A stretch of DNA of 6,625 bases from an uncultured Lachnospiraceae bacterium (GTDB lineage Bacteria; Bacillota; Clostridia; Lachnospirales; Lachnospiraceae). Within the stretch, counting starts at the first letter, position 1. Each line of letters opens with the position of its first letter. The translations under genes and the position numbers were made by a program. The stretch lies in assembly GCA_902782815.1 (NCBI GenBank), contig CACZOS010000164.1:1-6625 (forward strand), in the 5' to 3' direction. Shown piece after piece: positions 5,382 through 6,625 of the stretch. Under the pieces are notes generated by a model. It was not told where the DNA came from and ran no database searches. It saw only the letters and a list, made by a program, of their open reading frames with translations.

Positions 5382-6566
5382 ATGAATAAGGAAATGATGG
5401 TGTCTCTCTCCGGAATCCGGGAGGAGATGTATCCTGTCATAGAGGAAGAGACGGGGAAAACAATTCACCGGCCAGCCTATTTCTCCGGTATGAAAGCCCT
5501 GCTGGAGGGGGCATATTCCATCGCCACTTTCTTTGAAAAGATGCATCTTCAGCAGAAGGTGTATATTGGGAATGATCCTGATGATTTCCGCTTTTCCCTG
5601 GATACGGGACAGATGGAATATGTGGGGGGAGAAGAAGGATTCAGGGAGCTGTCTGAGGACGGAGACCTGGTCCTGCTTGAAGAAAACCCTCTTTCCATCA
5701 ATGAATTTGCTGCTCCGGAGCTGCTCCTGGCGGTTAAGGAGGAGGCTCCCCTGCATTTTAATGATGAGACGGACCGCTATTTTATCTCGGTTTTTCTCTT
5801 TGAGTATTTTTTTCATACCGGATCTCCCTTTGAGGGGAAAATGATGGTAAACCGCTGTTTCCTCTCCCCCATGGAGAAGGAAGTCTTCCGGGCTGAACAG
5901 GGAATCTTCTGCATGGATGCCGGTGATCACGGAAATCAGCCGGTGAAAGGGATTCAGGATAAACTGATCCGTTACTGGAAGGTTTATCCGGATATCCTTA
6001 AAAAAATGTTCATGCGGGCTTTCATGAACGGGGCAGAATCCCCCTTCCTCCGTCCCTCTGCTGTGGACTGGATGAAGGTGATCATCCATCTGATCATGGA
6101 TTATAAGGAATGTTCCTGTAATTATCATGGGTTTTCCTTTAGCCTGAAGGAACAGGAGAACGGGACCAGGGTCTGTCCGGTATGCGGTAAGATCTATTAT
6201 CCCCTGAGTAACGGAATGGATACCCTCTGGCTGTCGGAGGGGCAGAAGCTTTATGAGTGCCAGACAGGAAGGGTACCCTTTGACAAGGAGAATGTGACTG
6301 GAATCGTCGTGGAGAACCGTCAGAGAAAAGGTCTCTACGGCATCAAGAATCTGGGCACGGCAGAGTGGAGAGGCATGTTTCCGGACGGAACCGTCCGGGA
6401 GATCGGTCAGAACCAGGCCATGCCCATCTGGAATGGGATGAGATTACGTTTTGAACTGGGGGAGGACTGGTTTCTCCGGCTGCGTTATAAAGAGCCGGAA
6501 GAGACTGAGGAGATGCTGCCTCTTTCCGGAGAAACCTGCCCCGCTGACCAAGAAGAGAAAGGATAG
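5382..6566 (+). CDS. Pseudokinase paralogue lacking N-lobe, with zinc ribbon and beta-rich C-terminal domain
   Basis: From the ATG at 5382 the product is 394 residues. It aligns with the upstream kinase from helix alpha-E onward: residues about 32-84 match kinase 130-182. APE is kept (111-113) and so is DRY (131-133). 'NQPVKGIQD' (185-193) matches kinase 'NRPVKGVHD', and a zinc ribbon (C244, C246, C265, C268) has exactly the same spacing. The beta-rich end (about 306-357) is about half identical. The glycine loop and Lys are absent because there is no N-lobe. Both catalytic aspartates are Gly (G63 for D161, G82 for D180), so it cannot be an active kinase. A polar, acidic tail follows 358. The start is unclear: the frame is open back to 5313 inside the kinase gene, with ATG 5334, GTG 5373 (GGGAA upstream), ATG 5382 and GTG 5400 (AAGGAA upstream) as options. 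Likely an allosteric or scaffolding partner. Confidence 0.85.
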   Translation: MNKEMMVSLSGIREEMYPVIEEETGKTIHRPAYFSGMKALLEGAYSIATFFEKMHLQQKVYIGNDPDDFRFSLDTGQMEYVGGEEGFRELSEDGDLVLLEENPLSINEFAAPELLLAVKEEAPLHFNDETDRYFISVFLFEYFFHTGSPFEGKMMVNRCFLSPMEKEVFRAEQGIFCMDAGDHGNQPVKGIQDKLIRYWKVYPDILKKMFMRAFMNGAESPFLRPSAVDWMKVIIHLIMDYKECSCNYHGFSFSLKEQENGTRVCPVCGKIYYPLSNGMDTLWLSEGQKLYECQTGRVPFDKENVTGIVVENRQRKGLYGIKNLGTAEWRGMFPDGTVREIGQNQAMPIWNGMRLRFELGEDWFLRLRYKEPEETEEMLPLSGETCPADQEEKG

Positions 6567-6571
6567 AAGCC

Positions 6572-6625
6572 ATGAGTAATTATGATACGATTGATCCCCT
6601 GGAGACCATGCCCCCTGCCAAAAAG
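6572..6625 (+). CDS. Fourth gene of the operon, 5' end only
   Basis: An ATG at 6572 follows the pseudokinase stop by 5 bases and is preceded by AAAGGA (6558-6563) at 8-base spacing. The frame stays open for 18 codons to the window edge (start MSNYDTIDPLETMPPAKK). The short polar, Pro/Thr-containing N terminus looks like a flexible tail and could carry phosphorylatable Thr residues. The product cannot be identified. In related vWA/kinase loci, a PP2C phosphatase, an FHA protein or another kinase would be expected. Confidence 0.7.
   Translation, partial: MSNYDTIDPLETMPPAKK

Noticed and set aside
5262..6128. 288-codon open frame antisense to the pseudokinase, plus a similar one at 4799-5440
   Set aside because: Their composition is what is expected opposite the real genes (His/Ile/Leu-rich). 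They have no good ribosome binding site, and the opposite strand encodes clearly homologous proteins.
2957..6625. Interpretation as a tellurite-resistance (ter) locus
   Set aside because: Only the vWA protein resembles a Ter component. No TerD, TerC or TerB-like gene is visible in the window.

Overview
The window looks like the chromosome of a low-to-mid GC Firmicute, most likely a Clostridia/Lachnospiraceae-type gut anaerobe. This rests on strong AGGAGG-type ribosome binding sites, compact operons, extended -10 promoters, a LytTR regulator and a clostridial-style asparaginyl-tRNA synthetase. The assignment is inferred from sequence style, not from a marker phylogeny.

Layout. Bases 1-576 carry the 3' part of a LytTR-family regulator whose receiver domain runs off the left edge and appears to have lost its phospho-acceptor aspartate. 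A perfect 11-bp hairpin (613-638) separates it from a convergent small gene on the minus strand (673-1041), which encodes an LpdD-like (PAC_BAC) protein. Its true start is inside the longest reading frame, as shown by an internal Shine-Dalgarno. A divergent promoter region (about 1083-1244) holds a 14-bp perfect palindrome over the -35 position of the minus promoter, and an extended -10 promoter plus a 5'-end hairpin for asnS. asnS (1245-2630) is complete and ends in an unusually long (about 81 nt) near-continuous hairpin that doubles as a terminator. The next roughly 215 bases hold a promoter and a 130-nt leader without a recognised riboswitch.

The right half (2957 to the end) is one tight operon and the most interesting part of the window. 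It encodes a TerY-like von Willebrand factor A (vWA) protein with an intact MIDAS metal site, then a Ser/Thr-type protein kinase fused to a zinc ribbon and a beta-rich C-terminal domain. Next comes a diverged paralogue of that kinase that has no N-lobe and has glycine at both catalytic aspartate positions (a pseudokinase), and then the start of a fourth gene cut by the right edge. Gene spacings are 18, about 25 and 5 bases, with no internal terminator visible.

The vWA plus kinase pairing resembles the TerY-P (vWA / kinase / PP2C phosphatase) signalling modules known from comparative genomics. The working model is a cytoplasmic phosphosignalling complex in which the vWA protein is a metal-dependent adaptor, the kinase (itself with a substituted metal-binding Asn) is the enzyme or nucleotide sensor, and the pseudokinase is a scaffold or allosteric partner. 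The function is inference. The catalytic-residue changes and the duplication are directly visible.
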